Source: JADHLJ01 sp038118725 (GTDB lineage Bacteria; Pseudomonadota; Alphaproteobacteria; Thalassobaculales; Thalassobaculaceae). From it: DNA of 6,647 nt. Positions 6,402 through 6,647 of the stretch are shown piece after piece. The notes under the pieces are model-generated. The model made no database searches, was not told where the DNA came from, and saw only the letters and a program-made list of their open reading frames with translations. Positions within the stretch are counted from its first letter, which is position 1. Each line of letters opens with the position of its first letter. The translations under genes and the position numbers were made by a program. The DNA is taken from assembly GCA_038118725.1 (NCBI GenBank), contig JAYOIK010000136.1, positions 1 through 6,647 on the forward strand, in the 5' to 3' direction.

Positions 6402-6647
6402 CTATTCACACCGCATCGTCATGGCGCCGAGTTCCGACCAGTCCGCGCATCTCGCTTGCGCAATGGCGCTGGCGATATCGGGAAGCGCGGCGTTGGTCTC
6501 GAAGCCTTTCCGGGCCGCGAGCGCGGCCTTTTAGTAGCGCCCATGACGACTGCAGCGCCGGCAACGGATCTCGATGGGACCTCTCGTGAGGTCTAAGAGG
6601 GTGAGGGAGGTCGGTTTACAGTAAGCGCCGTGTCCCGACTTAGAGAT
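6402..6647 (-). pseudogene. Remnant or stop-interrupted gene for a small CxxC (zinc-ribbon-like) protein, partial
   Basis: Read leftwards from the window edge, one frame gives SLTLLDLTRGPIEIRCRRC, then SRHGRY, then a TAA at 6531-6533. In the same frame it continues KAALAARKGFETNAALPDI, ASAIAQARCADWSELGAM and MRCE, ending at TAG 6402-6404. The first part contains CRRC followed by SRHGRY; the second has the L-x-x-R-x-G pattern, then LPDI and an RC pair. Together these match, from memory, a widespread small alphaproteobacterial protein in which an RCxxCxRxGRY motif is followed by a helix, a loop and more cysteines, probably a metal-binding fold. No start codon occurs in frame up to the right edge, so the gene begins outside. 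The single TAA splits it without a frameshift. Its function is unknown. Confidence 0.6.

Noticed and set aside
6513..6532. GC hairpin (GGCCGC, loop GAGC, GCGGCC) followed by TTTT on the plus strand, like an intrinsic terminator
   Set aside because: It lies inside the minus-strand CxxC gene, where the same bases encode KAALAA, and no plus-strand gene is supported upstream. The symmetry is best explained by alanine codons.
6328..6596. Plus-strand frames with a stretch reading HRIVMAP, like the N-terminus of old-yellow-enzyme proteins
   Set aside because: The rest of the translation does not match, no ribosome site precedes it, and the minus strand of the same bases gives a much better protein.
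1..6647. CRISPR arrays, tRNA and rRNA genes
   Set aside because: No regularly spaced repeats, no T-loop GTTCGAATC-type motif and no rRNA-like sequence were seen on either strand.

Overview
The window looks like a chromosomal stretch from a GC-rich proteobacterium, most likely an alphaproteobacterium. The basis is codon use, the style of the proteins (an IS110 transposase, a DAO-family oxidoreductase, a small CxxC protein with an RCRRCSRHGRY motif, and an FYxRFPYPxP methyltransferase) and short leadered genes. This is inference: no rRNA, tRNA or taxonomic marker is present.

Layout, left to right. (1) 1-645, plus strand: C-terminal two thirds of an IS110-family transposase, cut by the window edge. 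(2) 731-1516, plus: a putative lipoprotein of unknown function. (3) 3976-1539, minus: a collinear cluster of a cupin, a stop-interrupted FAD-dependent oxidoreductase and a SnoaL-like protein. The last two are 5 bases apart. Together they look like a small-molecule oxidation module of unknown substrate. (4) 4211-4597, plus: a small exported protein, divergent from the cupin, with a weak resemblance to FliL-type periplasmic domains. (5) 5983-4748, minus: a SAM-dependent methyltransferase with an extra C-terminal region. (6) 5984-6401: a non-coding stretch with an inverted repeat. (7) 6647-6402, minus: an unlisted gene remnant, interrupted by an in-frame stop, with a CxxC motif.

The main point of interest is that two separate minus-strand reading frames (the oxidoreductase at 2597-2599 and the CxxC protein at 6531-6533) each carry one in-frame TAA, with family-like protein sequence continuing in the same frame beyond it. 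TAA also ends intact genes here, so recent point-mutation pseudogenes are the simplest reading. Readthrough and sequence error remain possible. Nothing in the window amounts to a clear new defence, mobile or regulatory system. The cupin/oxidoreductase/SnoaL cluster is the best candidate for an undescribed pathway.
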